A DNA stretch of 64,000 nt from Symsagittifera roscoffensis (lineage: Eukaryota > Xenacoelomorpha > Acoela > Convolutidae), in NCBI RefSeq assembly GCF_963678635.1, contig NC_087070.1, positions 51,814,514 through 51,878,513 on the forward strand, written 5' to 3'. Of the stretch, positions 13,010 to 23,499 are shown piece after piece. Both the position numbers and the translations under genes were made by a program. Within the stretch, counting starts at the first letter, position 1. Every line of letters starts with the position of its first letter. The notes below the pieces were generated by a model. That model was not told the origin of the DNA. It made no database searches and saw only the letters and a program-made list of their open reading frames with translations.

Positions 13010-14740
13010 GAGGGTTACTCAAAAGTTACACTAGCAACTTAACACGTTATGCTAGCAGGCTCCTAACGTAAAATTATTTATCGCTTCAACTCTAAAAACT
13101 CAAAAACTTGATTCTCAAAACATATTGACGAAATTCAGAAAATTACAAAAAGTTTGATCGAAAAAAAATATTTTTTACTAACTTCTTTTAAGTCTTTTTT
13201 TTCCGCGCGGTTTATTTGGTTGGGGGAATCGAACTACGTAGTAGCTCACTGCGCAGAAGCTTTTTGCTATTCGGAAAAACTCGGATATCCAAAATTTCTG
13301 GGGTTACCAGTTTGGTCAAAAATCAGTATTTTTCGACAAAATTGGAGTGTTTCTTGGGTCTAAATGGGAGATAAGTAAAATACAAAGTGGAAAAAAACCT
13401 ATTGGTAGTCGTCAATTGATATTACTACACCCTCCTTTGGACCAAGATATCCGAGGTAAGACCCTTAACTCGGAAAATTGCAATCGATGGAGGTGCAGTC
13501 GGACCGCGCCAATTGTGCCCCCCACCACTTAAACTTTAATGAATACCCGAACGATACTGAAATTGTATCAACGACACCCAACAGTCGTTGTGGATGTTGC
13601 CTTGTTGCCTATTGTTGAGTCAGGAACACGTCTGTCAGCTTGCCACTCTACCCTCCGATCACCGGCAAAATTATGATTAACGTGCCTAAATACTCAAACA
13701 ACACTCAAAGGAGGGTACCTTACCCACCACCAAAACACTCGGTCTTTTAATCGGAAATGATATAAATCAATCTGAGACAATAAAAATAGGAAAGTCAGAT
13801 CAAATAGTATATAAACTGTCATTTTATATTTTTTTTTAACAGTTTTTGTGCTTTTTGGTTTTTTTAGTGTTTTTTTTGTACTTTTTTGTTTTCAAGTAAA
13901 TTTGTTTTCATGACTTCCCGCCCATGCTCATGACTTCCCGCCCAACCCTTCGACCCCCGGAAACTTTGGTCTTAACTAAGTTAAAATGCTAAATAGTACC
14001 AGGCGGAGGGTCGCTACCTTCCCCCTAGTACAATACAGGACATTAAAGCCTCTAACTCAGGCAACCCGGAGCGGAGAGTTCGTCACTGGAACCTTTGCTG
14101 ATCATGATGGTCTTTCACAGGCCCACCCAGGAGCGCCATAAAAGCGTCTATGTAATATTCGCTCAAATACTACATAGTGACGGAGCGTAGAAAAAGCACC
14201 TATTGGCCGGCGTCAGTCACCTAAACTCTACTCGTTTTTCACCGTCTAGATCTAGCCAGTTGGTTTTTTTGTCTGTTTAGGACTAACTAAGAGTTACCAT
14301 TTTTAGGCAAACAGTCAAAAGACTTTTAATCAGCTTTATTTTGCATGCGAAGATAATCACATAGCTGGGTCTCGGATCCCCAGACTACATGACTAACATT
14401 AAAAACACGGCTCGTATATCCTATTTAAATATGTTTTTATTGACAGTTATATACTAAATGGAGATGGATTGACCCTTTCCTCTTTCTAGCTACTCATACT
14501 CTGAAAGACTATGCAATATTGGAATTAATTCAAATGTTCATGGCATTAAAGTAGCTAAAACTATGCGTTTATCACAGTCTGTCAGCATATATCAGTCTCC
14601 AGGTACCGGGATTCTAATTCCGTACTTCTCTGGGAATAACGTGGTTCTTTCCTCAATTTCGTGGCACGGGAGGGTACTGTTCCGCTCCGGATGTTCCACT
14701 GAAGTCTCCTTTTGTGAGATCCCTTCCTGCTAAGTGTCTT
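13010..14740 (-). other. Probable upstream leader and 5' LTR of copy A, edges unresolved
   Basis: No gene is seen in this stretch. Read on the minus strand it has an A-rich segment (about 13920-13790) followed by 'aaaatgacagt', which resembles the segment after the 5' LTR of element C (about 22195-22285). It also has a 'gctccggg' block near 14075, again as in C near 22027. On the minus strand, upstream of these, lie a TATA-like 'tatttaaatagg' (near 14424) and 'aaaataaagc' (near 14335). Together these suggest an LTR roughly between 14100 and 14740. No second copy is inside the window, so the LTR ends, primer site and target duplication cannot be fixed. Confidence 0.35.
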
Positions 14741-14984
14741 ATCGTGTCTTGTTACCACGATAAGACGTCTCGTTACTCTCGTGTTTTTCTATCGACCGTT
14801 TTTCGTTCTGTATCTCCGGTTGTGTGTTTTTATTGACTTTTCTACCAAACTTGGCCGTTCCGCTGCACTTCGAACTTCTAGAACATTCCGACCTTCCTTT
14901 TCGTAATGAGTTCGTGATTAACAACGCTTATGTTCTTTTTCCTGCTCGTCGGAGGGTTCGGCTGTGTCGAACCGGCGGAATGGC
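14741..14984. other. Short unassigned stretch between copy A and LINE fragment
   Basis: There is nothing recognisable here. An open frame of 61 codons on the minus strand is rich in Lys, Arg and Ser and looks like chance coding. Confidence 0.3.
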
Positions 14985-15325
14985 AAACACACCCTGGATC
15001 GTCGATGCAATATCTGAGGAATTTTCTTGGTATATAACAAACTGCTTACGGTGCGTGAGGAAATCCGTGATCAATTTTATTTTGAAAGTATTAATTGTTG
15101 TTCTGACTAATTTCAGGTTCTGAATAATGTGATAATCTTGTACTCTGTCGAACGACTTGGAAAGGTCTAGGAAAACTACTCGTGCATAATCGAAACCCTG
15201 CTCAATGTAAAACTTGATATGAATTACTTGGTAGTACAGCACTCTACTGCTTTGATGCTAATTAGTTCTCGATCTAGGCATAAAGTTATAGGAAATTGTT
15301 TGATATGATCAAAAATTTCTATTCC
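14985..15325 (-). mobile_element. CR1-like LINE reverse-transcriptase fragment (L1)
   Basis: A fragment of a non-LTR RT on the minus strand. The sequence VVFLDLSKSFDRVQDYHII is RT motif A (the catalytic-Asp strand of LINE RTs). It is followed by FKIKLITDFLTHRKQFVIY and a last block ending in IQGV, which is the start of the usual GxPQG motif B. Upstream (about 15250-15320) an out-of-frame piece resembles the QFGFR..ST lead-in. The homology stops at motif B, so both ends are truncated. It is related to, but not the same copy as, the piece at 15717-17090. Confidence 0.75.
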
Positions 15326-15402
15326 AGCTTGTGCATCCAGTTTGTCCAAATATGCATCCAGCTTGTGCATCCAGTTTGTCCAAATGTGCATCCAGCTTGC
15401 CA
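15322..15402 (+). repeat. Short tandem repeat, TGCATCCAGYTTG units
   Basis: Four to five near copies of a unit like 'tgtgcatccagtttgtccaaa' lie head to tail. They form a small local minisatellite between two LINE fragments, with no coding meaning. The remainder of 15403-15700 shows nothing recognisable. Confidence 0.7.
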
Positions 15403-15716
15403 ATAACTTATTCTTTCATTGAGCAATTCTTTGCGACAAGAGTCGCCTTCAGGGGAGCCTAAGATTTAGGGGATCCCTTTTCGACATTTTTGAAATCGAC
15501 TATGGTTGTTCTGTACTGCGTTTTTGTGGTCGGTTCTAGAAAACAGCTCGTTTTTTGTGCCTTAGCTCCAGTTTTTTTTCCAATTTCAGTATGTTTTTCA
15601 GGTCTCGGAGAACTATCTTCTAGCCTTCGGCTAGATTTCTATCATCCAAAACCAAACGTTACTTTTTGTATCATGGTATGACATATCCACCTTCTTCACG
15701 GATCCCTCTATTCTGA

Positions 15717-15735
15717 TTAGTAGTAGTAGTAGTAA

Positions 15736-15774
<39 letters not shown>

Positions 15775-15785
15775 TAGTAGTAATA
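15717..15785 (+). repeat. (TAG)n / (ACT)n microsatellite, LINE 3' tail
   Basis: About twenty trinucleotide units of TAG on the plus strand (ACT on the minus) with a few interruptions. It lies exactly at the 3' end of the minus-strand LINE that reads from 17090 down to here. CR1-group LINEs often end in a short microsatellite rather than poly(A), so this is best read as the LINE's tail. Confidence 0.8.
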
Positions 15786-17090
15786 TGAATTCTGTGGTTC
15801 ACATAAGGGGTTTGGACCCCGTCAGTTTCTCGTTTTAAATAACAGTTCTGTTTCTGCAATTGTTCATAGTACAATCGCACGCTAATTTCCAAGTGCACTT
15901 GTCGCTTTAATTGTATTGCTCGAATTTTGACCTTATGATTTTTAGAAAACGTCGTTTCAAGCCAATCCCTTCACTTAAATCGATTTTTAACACATTCGCA
16001 AGCCGACAGGTATGGTACATGAAGTTCTGTTGGCATTTGGCTTTCCTTGGACGTCTCAGCTGAAAAAAATTGGCGCGCAAGAACCCTGTGTAATATGGTA
16101 TGTCTAGATTACATGCCTCATAACGTCTCAAAATCAATTTCGAAAGCAACAGCAAGTTGTTTAGCTGAATAAACTTTGGCAAAGGAAGAATCCCTAGTAC
16201 TTTCAAAACTTCTTTGTATGGGACACTACTAACGCAAATCCATTTTATTGTTCTTCGCTGAAAGGTCTCTAATTCGGACATTACATACTTATTTAAACCT
16301 CAACACGGACTTGCGCGAAGAATCATGGAGATTATCATGGATTCGAAAAAATTCAGTTTCGCTAATCTGTTTAAATAGTTTCTTTTGATCGCGAAAAAAG
16401 TTTTATTTGCTTTTAAGTCTGCTATGTCAATGTGTGGATTCCAGCTCATGTCGTTTGAAATTATGACCCCTACATCTTTCTGAGTGTCCACTAATTTAAT
16501 TTCCGCAATGTTGAAGCAAAATTTGTTTGAACTTTTAGTAAGGCTCACGTGGGTGCATTTATCACCATTGAATGGTATATTATTTTCGACGGTCCAGTTG
16601 TAAATCACGTTAAGTTCATTTTGAACTTCTTCTTTAGCTTATTCTAGGCTGATGAATTTTGCATCATCGGCGAAAAGCAAAGGTGTGAAATTTTTGCAAA
16701 AAGAAGGCAAGTCATTAGAAAAAATTAGGAAAAACAATAGCCCGAGGATGCTGCCTTGGGGCACTCCGCTTAATACGGGCTTTGGATCTTTGATTTCGCT
16801 ATTCACTTTGACAGATTAGGACTTGTTTGGTAGATAATATTTCAATAATTTGATCCATTTTCTACCTACTCCATTTTGAAAAGCTTCATCAAGAAGATAC
16901 CGTGGTCAACACGGTCGAACACTTCACTAAAGTCTGTAAAAGCGGTCTCGATATCACTCGCTTCGTCCTGACTTTTTTAGGTTGTCTGTAAGAAAAATAA
17001 TAGCTGTAGGACCGTGGATTTATTCTTTCGAAACCCATGTTGATACTGAATAATAAGGTCATTGCTCTTGATCAGTCGGCTTTTTTTTGC
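15717..17090 (-). mobile_element. CR1-like LINE, 3' portion of RT plus 3' end (L2)
   Basis: A minus-strand, 5'-truncated LINE. From 17090 downward, in shifting frames, it shows NDLIIQYQHGFRKNKST, then FTDFSEVFDRVDH (motif A), GVPQGSILGLLFFLIFSNDL (motif B) and LLFADDAKFIS (catalytic motif C, FADD). The thumb region (16608-16300, with WTVENNIPFNGDKC) and the C-terminal region (16281-15907, with LETFQRRTIKWICVSSVPY) follow. A 3' untranslated part and the (ACT)n tail come last. RT would prime on nicked target DNA. Stops and frameshifts interrupt it around 16830-16960, 16640 and 16290, so it is dead. The intact 3' end and truncated 5' end are typical of LINE insertion. Confidence 0.85.
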
Positions 17091-17344
17091 TCTTTATTTC
17101 ATTATTTTTGCCTTTGATTTTTTTTACCTTCAAACACTAAATGAAATTTCTCTAAAAACATAAATACAGTCGTTTAGATAGAGATTAGTCTGAACCAGAA
17201 AAACTCTTCGAACTAAAACAAAAAATCCATACATTATATTATCAATACTCAAATTTGGAAAAGTTCATACATGCTTTATTCGAAAATCTGTTTCAATTAA
17301 ATACTGTCCTTCCAGTTACCAGTCATTTGCATCCTTTTTAAACA

Positions 17345-18370
17345 TGTCAAGCAAAAAAATTAGCCAAGAAGAATTTATTGGACTTCAAAAATCAGCATTA
17401 TACAAGATTTACTCCGATTTGCACAACCAAAAGGAAGATTAATGCAGTTTATTGAGAAAACATCGGAAGCAGAGAATTATGGCAAACTACAGTCAACATC
17501 GACGAAAGCAAAAAAAGTATCGAAAAATGTGACACACTTTTCGCCTTTTTCCTATACCAGAGGAGTATGTGAACTGAATTTTGGTTTCAAGTATAATTGC
17601 TAGGGTAAAAAATGAAACTTTCCCTAATGATACGGCTGTTCATGCGTACAGGGGTAGCTCCACTGAGGGAAAAAAAAATCCTTGACCAAAGTTTATTGAA
17701 AAAAAAACTTAAGTGTGTGATAATCCAAGATGCGGCAAACTTCATCTTAAAAAAATTTCACTCAACGGCTTATGAATTTAGCGCCAAATATGACGAACTT
17801 ATTACTTTATTAACTGCAAAAAATTTTTCACCAGATTTGATTGTTATTTGCGAAATACCGCCAATACTTAACAATGATGATGCTAATGACAAAATTGTTC
17901 ATTATAATAGTTTTCTGAAAGAATTGTATGGTTCGACGATGGGATTTGAGGTGCTAAACCTAAATTCATACATCAAAAGCTTGGAGAGCTATCAGAGTTT
18001 ACATTTCGACACTATACACTTGAACGATGAATTAGGTATACCATTTTTGCGCAATTGCCTCGGCTCATACGTGTTCAAACACTCAAGTAAACTCCCGAGG
18101 GTAAAACCAGTCCCTGATGATTCTGGAAAAGCAAATTCCAACCAAATGTCGCTTTCCAATTATCAACATAATAATGTTTATAGTTCTACTAATCGACCCT
18201 ATAGTAACGATCGCATGCACCCATATGGCCGACAAACTGGTCATAGCCGACAAACTGTTCAAAATAATTTCAACAACAACTCATGGGGCTGTGGTAGTAA
18301 TTATAACTAAAATCTGAATCGTAACCAGCAGTCATATAACTACTCGCAAGGTTTTCATTATTAAGTAATC
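17345..18370 (+). pseudogene. LINE ORF1 with SGNH-hydrolase-like domain (L3)
   Basis: ORF1 of a plus-strand CR1-like LINE. It starts at about 17345 (MSSKKISQEEFIGLQKSALY), is interrupted near 17440 and 17575, and is open from about 17612 to 18310. The middle has an SGNH/GDSL-type layout: a first strand CVIIQDAANFIL at the place of the GDS block (here QDA, so the nucleophile Ser is missing), a middle strand DLIVICEIPPILNN, and an end block DTIHLNDELG with the D-x-x-H pair. The C-terminus is rich in Asn, Gln, Ser and Tyr. Esterase-like ORF1 proteins are known from CR1-group LINEs. With the first block altered, this copy is unlikely to be an active esterase. Confidence 0.7.
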
Positions 18371-18770
18371 CTGGTATAAACTATCTTTTTGATAAACGAC
18401 TGTTATTTGTAATTTTAACTAAAATTGTTCTACAAAACGATATGCTGTTACTTTTTGTCTTAACTAGTCATCAGTTTCTGCAAAAGCGATCAATTTGTAG
18501 CGTATAAGGTACTGAATAAAAGAAAGGAAAGTATCTTTCTCCACGGGTTGCCACATTATACTCGAACAAATATTATTACAATATACTTAATAATATAAGC
18601 TATTACTATTACATTTAATATATAAAAAACACAAGCAAAACTTACAATAAAACAAAAAGGTCCCTTCATAAAACTCTCCTAACATCAAGGGATATCCACC
18701 TAAATCCAGGACCCTTCATGGAATTCAGTCCAGTAAAAAAAACTGGAAAACTGCAACAACGACTTAAAAG
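18371..18770 (+). other. Spacer between LINE ORF1 and ORF2
   Basis: AT-rich sequence between ORF1 and the endonuclease of the same LINE. A poly-purine run and 'aaaaggaaagtatctttctcc' are seen, but no gene. It most likely is inter-ORF sequence of L3. Confidence 0.4.
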
Positions 18771-18771
18771 T

Positions 18772-20029
18772 ACTACACCTTTATTGTAGAAGTTTATCTA
18801 GAAAGCGTTCAGATCTCAAACAACTTATTACAACTCTTAATGATAATACAATTTTCGGATTTTCCGAGACATGGTTGAATGATACAAATGACGATAAACT
18901 ATGGGCCATAGACAATGACAAACAGAAGTTGTTCCGATGTGATAGAACTTATGAATCAAGTAAAAAACTGAAGGGTGGAGGGGTCATGTTACTGGTTCCT
19001 AAAAAGTTAAACCCAAGAGATAGACATGACTTAAACAACATGCACAAAAAGTATCCTAGCGTCTGGAATGAATTTAAAGCCGGACTCAACAAAAATGATA
19101 GAACCACTCTATTAAACCTAGCCTACAATCCTAATAGCAACAACAAAACAGACTTCTTAGAAGATCTAGCCAAATCAATTGACCATGCACAGTCATTTAA
19201 TTCAAACCTAATTTTACTAGGAGATTACAATCTCAACTATCTCAACTAGGACGACAAACAGTCTTTCGATACATTCTAATTATCATATAATCTGGACGTC
19301 ACTAACAAACTAACACCTACTCACTCAAAAACACAAATTGACTATATTATCACCGACTTAAGCATAAAAGAATTAACAAATAATTCAATAATATTCACAG
19401 CACCAATCAAGACCGACCACCAAGCAACAGCATTCATAACAGAACTTAAGCTGAACAACAAGGTAAGACCAAACAAACGTAAATTAAATGACAAATCCAA
19501 TTACTCCGATTACAAACTCAAACAAAAACTATCAGCTATAAATTGGAGAAGTTTCTATAGCAAGAATAATCCCGAAGTAATGTTTGACATCTTCATATAT
19601 AACATTGCTGACACCATTAAAGAATGTGCCCCGCAGAAGACTATTTTCATTTGCAACGACAAACCAAAGATAAACTACGAAGATGATAAGTTTATATCCC
19701 AACTGTTTAACTCGAAAAAAAGCGAACGCGAAAAATGGAGAATAATAAACGATACAAGAAACTCAAAAAAATCTTCCAACCTCATTCCATTACTCAGAAA
19801 CTCTTTCGGCAATTTCATAACCAATAATTTACAGATGGCGAACCTGCTAAATTACAAGTTCTTAACTCTTAGATGCTTTTATGAGAAGAATTCAAAAATC
19901 AGGCAAAGTCTACCGACTTCTACATGCAACATCCAAAATAAAAATAAGTTTTTGTTCCAATTCATCACATCAGCTGAATGTAAAAAAGAAATACATAGTT
20001 TAAATTGTCGAAAGGCACCAGTTCCATAA
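18772..20029 (+). pseudogene. LINE ORF2 N-terminal part: APE-type endonuclease and RT lead-in (L3)
   Basis: It begins with LHLYCRSLSRKRSDLKQLI, followed by FGFSETWLND (catalytic Glu strand), GGGVMLLV, NLILLGDYNLNYLN (the GDxN motif), IDYIITDLS and TDHQATA (the terminal D-H pair). That is the order of the endonuclease/exonuclease/phosphatase fold that nicks target DNA for LINEs. From about 19580 it continues with the linker to RT and ends in HSLNCRKAPVP, the start of the first RT block. Stops lie near 19248 and 19278. The homology ends at about 20030, where the Penelope-like repeat starts, so the RT itself is absent. Confidence 0.82.
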
Positions 20030-20188
20030 TTTTAGTGTTAATTCACGGCTCCTGAATTCATCGCGTGTGTTCATCTTCGGCCTCTCCCTCCAAATATGCA
20101 AAGCCTCTAGTGTCAGTTGCTTATGATTTTTGGCTGTTTGGTCTATAATCTCTGACTTCAGCTCAGAAGTACCGCCTACCTCCTTATT

Positions 20189-20374
20189 TCAATCTAACAA
20201 GTTTTGTCCTTCTGGGCAGTCCCCTTTGCCGTGTTCATCGACCCTCGTGGCTAAATAACGGACTGTCTGACCGACATAGGTGGAGTTACAGCCACTACAT
20301 GTAAGCTTGTACACCAGTTTGGATCTCAGTTCACGAGAAAAGGAAGTTTTGAGGGATGGCAAGCATGTTTTCAA
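20189..20374 (-). pseudogene. GIY-YIG endonuclease remnant, left arm
   Basis: Minus-strand open frame with KLVYKLTCSGCNSTYVGQTV and RYLATRVDEHGKGD. The Y-V-G-Q-T core, the downstream Arg and the E-H pair fit the GIY-YIG nuclease of Penelope-like elements, with the Cys pair upstream typical of the CCHH-bearing subgroup. The frame is closed at a stop after QNLLD, where the right arm continues with an EC-N. It is a remnant, not an active gene. Confidence 0.75.
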
Positions 20375-20759
20375 TTATCTTGTTATAATAATTATTTGTG
20401 CCCCGGATATTAGCCGAAACTTTGCAGCTAACAGTTGAGATGGATTGCCTCGATTTTGCTTTGTAAGAAGGGGTGGTGAGTCTTTCAACCATTTATCCTT
20501 TCTCAGTTCTGATGCCTTCACCTCTAAACTTTTCTTTCCCTCAATGATCTTGTTAAGAGTTTCAAACACTATCCTGAAATTTATAGGTGAAGGCAGCAGA
20601 ACTGAGAATTGATAAATGGTTGAGAGACTCATCACCCCTTCTGACAATGCAATATTGAGGCAATCATTCTCAACTGTTAGCTGCAAAGGTTCGGCTAATA
20701 TCACAAATAATTTTTACCACAAATAATTTTTACCACAAGAAAACTGAAAACATGCTTGC

Positions 20760-21070
20760 CATCCCTCAAAACTTCCTTTGCTCGTGAACTGAGATCCAAA
20801 TTGGTGTAAAAGCTTACATGTAGTGGATGTAACTCCACCTATGTCGGTCAGACAGTCCGACATTTAGCCACAAGGGTCGATGAACACCGCAAAGGGGACT
20901 CCCCAGTAGGACAACACTTGTTAGAATGTAATAAGGATGTAGGCGGTACTGCTGAGCTGAAGTCAGAGATTATAGACCAAACAGCCAACACTCATAAACT
21001 TTTGACACTAGAGGTTTTGCATATTTGGCCGAAGATCAACACAGATTTGCATAAGGGAGAGGCCGAAGAT
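20760..21070 (+). pseudogene. GIY-YIG endonuclease remnant, right arm
   Basis: Plus-strand mirror of the left arm. From about 20788 the frame reads ELRSKLV, a stop, then KLTCSGCNSTYVGQTVRHLA and further GIY-YIG residues through VGQHLLECNKDVGGTAELKS, about 30 codons longer than the left arm's open frame. It diverges from the left arm at roughly one base in ten. Confidence 0.75.
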
Positions 21071-21110
21071 CAACACAGGCGATGAATTCAGGAGCCGGGA
21101 ATTAACACAA

Positions 21111-21437
21111 AAAGTATAGTCTATGTATAACATGGCTAAAAAATAAAAAAAACTGACATGTCAGAATCAAAAATGTTCCAAAATCAAAAATTTATAACCA
21201 TGAAAGAACAAAAAACTACAACAATCTCAGACATTTACAGGAAAATGTTATTCATGATTACGTAAGTATATTATGTAATTACAGTTGTTCAAATTTGATT
21301 GGTTAAAAAGTTTTTGAGCCTTTTTAGACTTGTTTCTCATTTTTCAGATCTTTGATCGTTATGTAAATTTTGTAAAAATTTTTAATCCTGATGCAGCACA
21401 AAATGTGCGAAAACGTTTGAATTAACGTTTTAATCTT
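21111..21437 (+). other. 3' tail of the Penelope-like element
   Basis: AT-rich sequence without a gene, from the end of the right GIY-YIG arm to the first LTR of element C. It ends in a hammerhead-like motif (separate entry). It is best read as the element's 3' untranslated end, into or next to which element C has inserted. Confidence 0.45.
21386..21436 (+). ncRNA. Hammerhead-ribozyme-like motif at the Penelope-like edge
   Basis: The sequence 'cctgatgcagcac' is followed by a short hairpin (gcac/gtgc around an A-rich loop), then 'gaaaac', then a second self-complementary arm (aacg...cgtt) ending in 'ttaatc'. CUGAUG, stem II, GAAA, stem III is the hammerhead order, and Penelope-like elements are known to carry such ribozymes. 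The base after CUGAUG is C where the hammerhead core has A, and stem I is not clear, so this copy may be decayed or a look-alike. Confidence 0.3.
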
Positions 21438-21998
21438 TGTGCCAGTCGGTCATATCTGGAAGTTTGACCTTGAGGAATACGAAATACGTAGTTTTGGGTT
21501 GAAGTTTAATTTTTCAAAAATTCGAATTGAGCCTGTCATGCTCAACTTTCTCGCGACAACTGAAAACATCAGAAATAAAATCAGAACGACCGAATTGCAA
21601 TTGTGAAAAATTGGCAGAAAAAAAACAGCGGGAAATTGCTATTCGCAATTTCCGAGATTCTAGTAAAAAAAACACGAGAGTAGAGCTGTCCTATCTTGAT
21701 GTAGGAGACAGAGTAATCAAGAGAGCAGATCGAAATCCAACTGAACCAGAGTGAACCTTCAGTGGAAAGGTGGACAACTGAAGTCTCCCAATGGTTCAGA
21801 CCCCAAAACTATATTCTCAAGTTAAAACTCATTTCCTTTGATTGGAATTCATTGATAGCAAAATTCTCAAGTTATATTCAATCGTATTTTTGCTAGAGTT
21901 ACTAATTAACTTAACTACTGTAATTCTCAAGGGTGCTGCTATGTGAGTACCCAATTTAATTTTCCCGAGTGTATTTTGTGATAGTTCTGTTGAGATAG
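21438..21998 (+). repeat. 5' LTR of element C
   Basis: Direct repeat of 42039-42599. It starts with TGTGCCAGTCGG. It includes a 75-codon open frame that is also open in the 3' copy (starting at 21527 here, 42040 there) but matches nothing I know. The last third has three 'attctcaag'-type motifs. The right edge is placed where the two copies diverge after 'gttgagata'. No TG...CA ending is seen, so the last few bases are uncertain. Confidence 0.85.
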
Positions 21999-23330
21999 GG
22001 CTACGGAGTCGAACCCACTTGACGCAGCTCCGGGCTACATGCCCATTCTAGAGTACTGGTGGTACGGTTCAGCGGGAACGTGTAAACCTTCCGGTTGTAC
22101 CGTGATACTTTTTAAAGAAAACTCGAGAAAATTTCCTGGTACGCTCTCCGAAGGAGGCTTAGCTAACCGAGTAAGGGGGGTTAACTAGGGGGACGAAAAA
22201 ACGAGCAAAAGACAAAAAGCGAAACAAAAACAAGAAAAAAGAACAGAAAAAGGAACAAAAACCATAAAACAAAAAATGACAGTGACTTTGACACCAAATT
22301 AGTTGGATCAAACCTTTATATTAATTAAATAGTATACCCATACTGTTTTTTAAAAGACCGATCGTTTCGATCATTTTAGCAATCTGAAAAGGTGCCCGAG
22401 TGTGGGGCGTTGTAAAGGGTTTTCAGATAGCTTGCAACTTAGCTGGACCATTAGGAGACTTGACTGGAACAGGTGACCATTCGAGTGGGAAATTGGTTCA
22501 GAGGGATTTAGCTGGACCATTAGGAGACTTGACTGGAACAGGTGACCAGCCAAGTGCGAAAGTGGTGCTGGTGATCAGCCGCAGGACGAGTCAAGGAAAC
22601 AACCAGCACGGGATCGCTACAACAAGAAGAGGACGCACAGGGGTGTTCTCAAGTTGGGCAAACGGGTATCGTTAAAATCCACATTACATTATAGGAAATA
22701 AGTGTAAAATTGGATAAGCGGAGCCCCCTTGTTTTGAGGAAGTTTTTACACAAGCAGGCCTGGAAACAGGTCTACGGTTTTCTCTCGAGAGGTTTAGCAT
22801 CCGGCGCTTAAGGGATTTTTTGGCTTAAGAGGGGGGCTAAAGAGGGGGGAGGTTAGAAGGGGGGCTGGTTAGGTTAGAGGTTGGTGGTTGTGAAGTGTAA
22901 AAAGGGGGGACACATTAGAGTAACTAATTGATCGGCATCGTCGATTTAGTTACATTAAATACTTACACGCGTCGGTTATAAGAAGCGGATATCCAGATTT
23001 GACATCAAATTAAGGTAAGTACCCTGGTCTGATCGGTAGGGGGGAACGGACATAGACAGTTTTTGTGATACCCCATAAGATCGCTAGCAGGGGGGAGGAA
23101 AACGAGTGGCAATCAGGTACCAGACGTTTTTTTTTCGGACAAAGGTTGACATCTGTCAGCTTTGAGTTTTAGGTGGGTTCATCTCTCTGTTTTTATAATT
23201 TTTCCTGTTTAAATTTTTACGTTTTGGTGAGAATTTTTCATTGGTATTTTAACGAACAGGTGATCACAAAAAACCTGCGAAGAAGTTGGGTTTCAAATTG
23301 CCTGAAACAACGAAAGGGAGATAAATACAG
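21999..23330 (+). other. Element C leader, first part
   Basis: Untranslated region after the 5' LTR. It has an A-rich stretch (22195-22285), a run of G-rich blocks (22810-22915) and a tandem duplication of about 69 bp (22440-22508 and 22509-22560) built around 'tagctggaccattaggagac'. A tRNA-like primer site beginning TGG is not evident next to the LTR. No coding sequence. Confidence 0.6.
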
Positions 23331-23499
23331 GGGGGTCAGTATTTGAAGCTTTTGGCCATTAAGATAGGGTTTTTGGGAAAGTTTTTACTAGAGCTCAAGT
23401 GGTGGTACACGGTACAGTGGTTCAAGAGTCCCCACAACGAAGAGGAAGAAATCCTACTATCCAGACACTTGGTGACAAGTCTTTGGACAGTACCGAAGA

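Larger units (their letters stand above)
3860..14740 (-). mobile_element. Ty3/gypsy-type LTR element copy A
   Basis: Minus-strand LTR retroelement. Reading downward it has a probable LTR and upstream leader (about 14740-13010), a leader shared with B (13009-11190), gag (11187-9713), protease (9644-8520), RT (about 8480-7430), RNase H (about 7200-6613), a long acidic linker (about 6612-5300) and integrase (about 5290-3860). Pol order RT-RNase H-integrase places it in Ty3/gypsy. Its 3' end stops abruptly at 3860, where copy B's leader begins, so the 3' LTR and anything downstream of pol are missing here. It is broken, with many breaks. It is related to element C at perhaps half of its residues, so A/B and C are separate lineages of one clade. 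Confidence 0.88.
20040..21110. mobile_element. Penelope-like element fold-back pair with GIY-YIG domains
   Basis: Two partial copies of one Penelope-like retroelement face each other as an inverted repeat. The left arm (about 20040-20527) reads on the minus strand and the right arm (about 20580-21110) on the plus strand, with a loop of about 50 bases between them. Both arms encode LTCSGCNSTYVGQTVR followed by ATRVDEH, which is the GIY-YIG endonuclease of Penelope-like elements, and a C-terminal part near 'ALHIW' that leads to the NTRDEF..REL block. No RT domain is present. Inverted and tandem partial copies are a known habit of this superfamily. Each arm has a few stops or frameshifts. Confidence 0.8.

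Noticed and set aside
15671-15898. Minus-strand frame with a run of Thr
   Set aside because: It is the (ACT)n microsatellite read in frame.
21999-22040. 'ggagtcgaaccc' beside the 5' LTR of element C looks like the T-arm of a tRNA or a primer-binding site
   Set aside because: The T-stem does not pair on extension, and the sequence does not begin with TGG at the LTR edge, so neither a tRNA gene nor a standard primer site can be supported.
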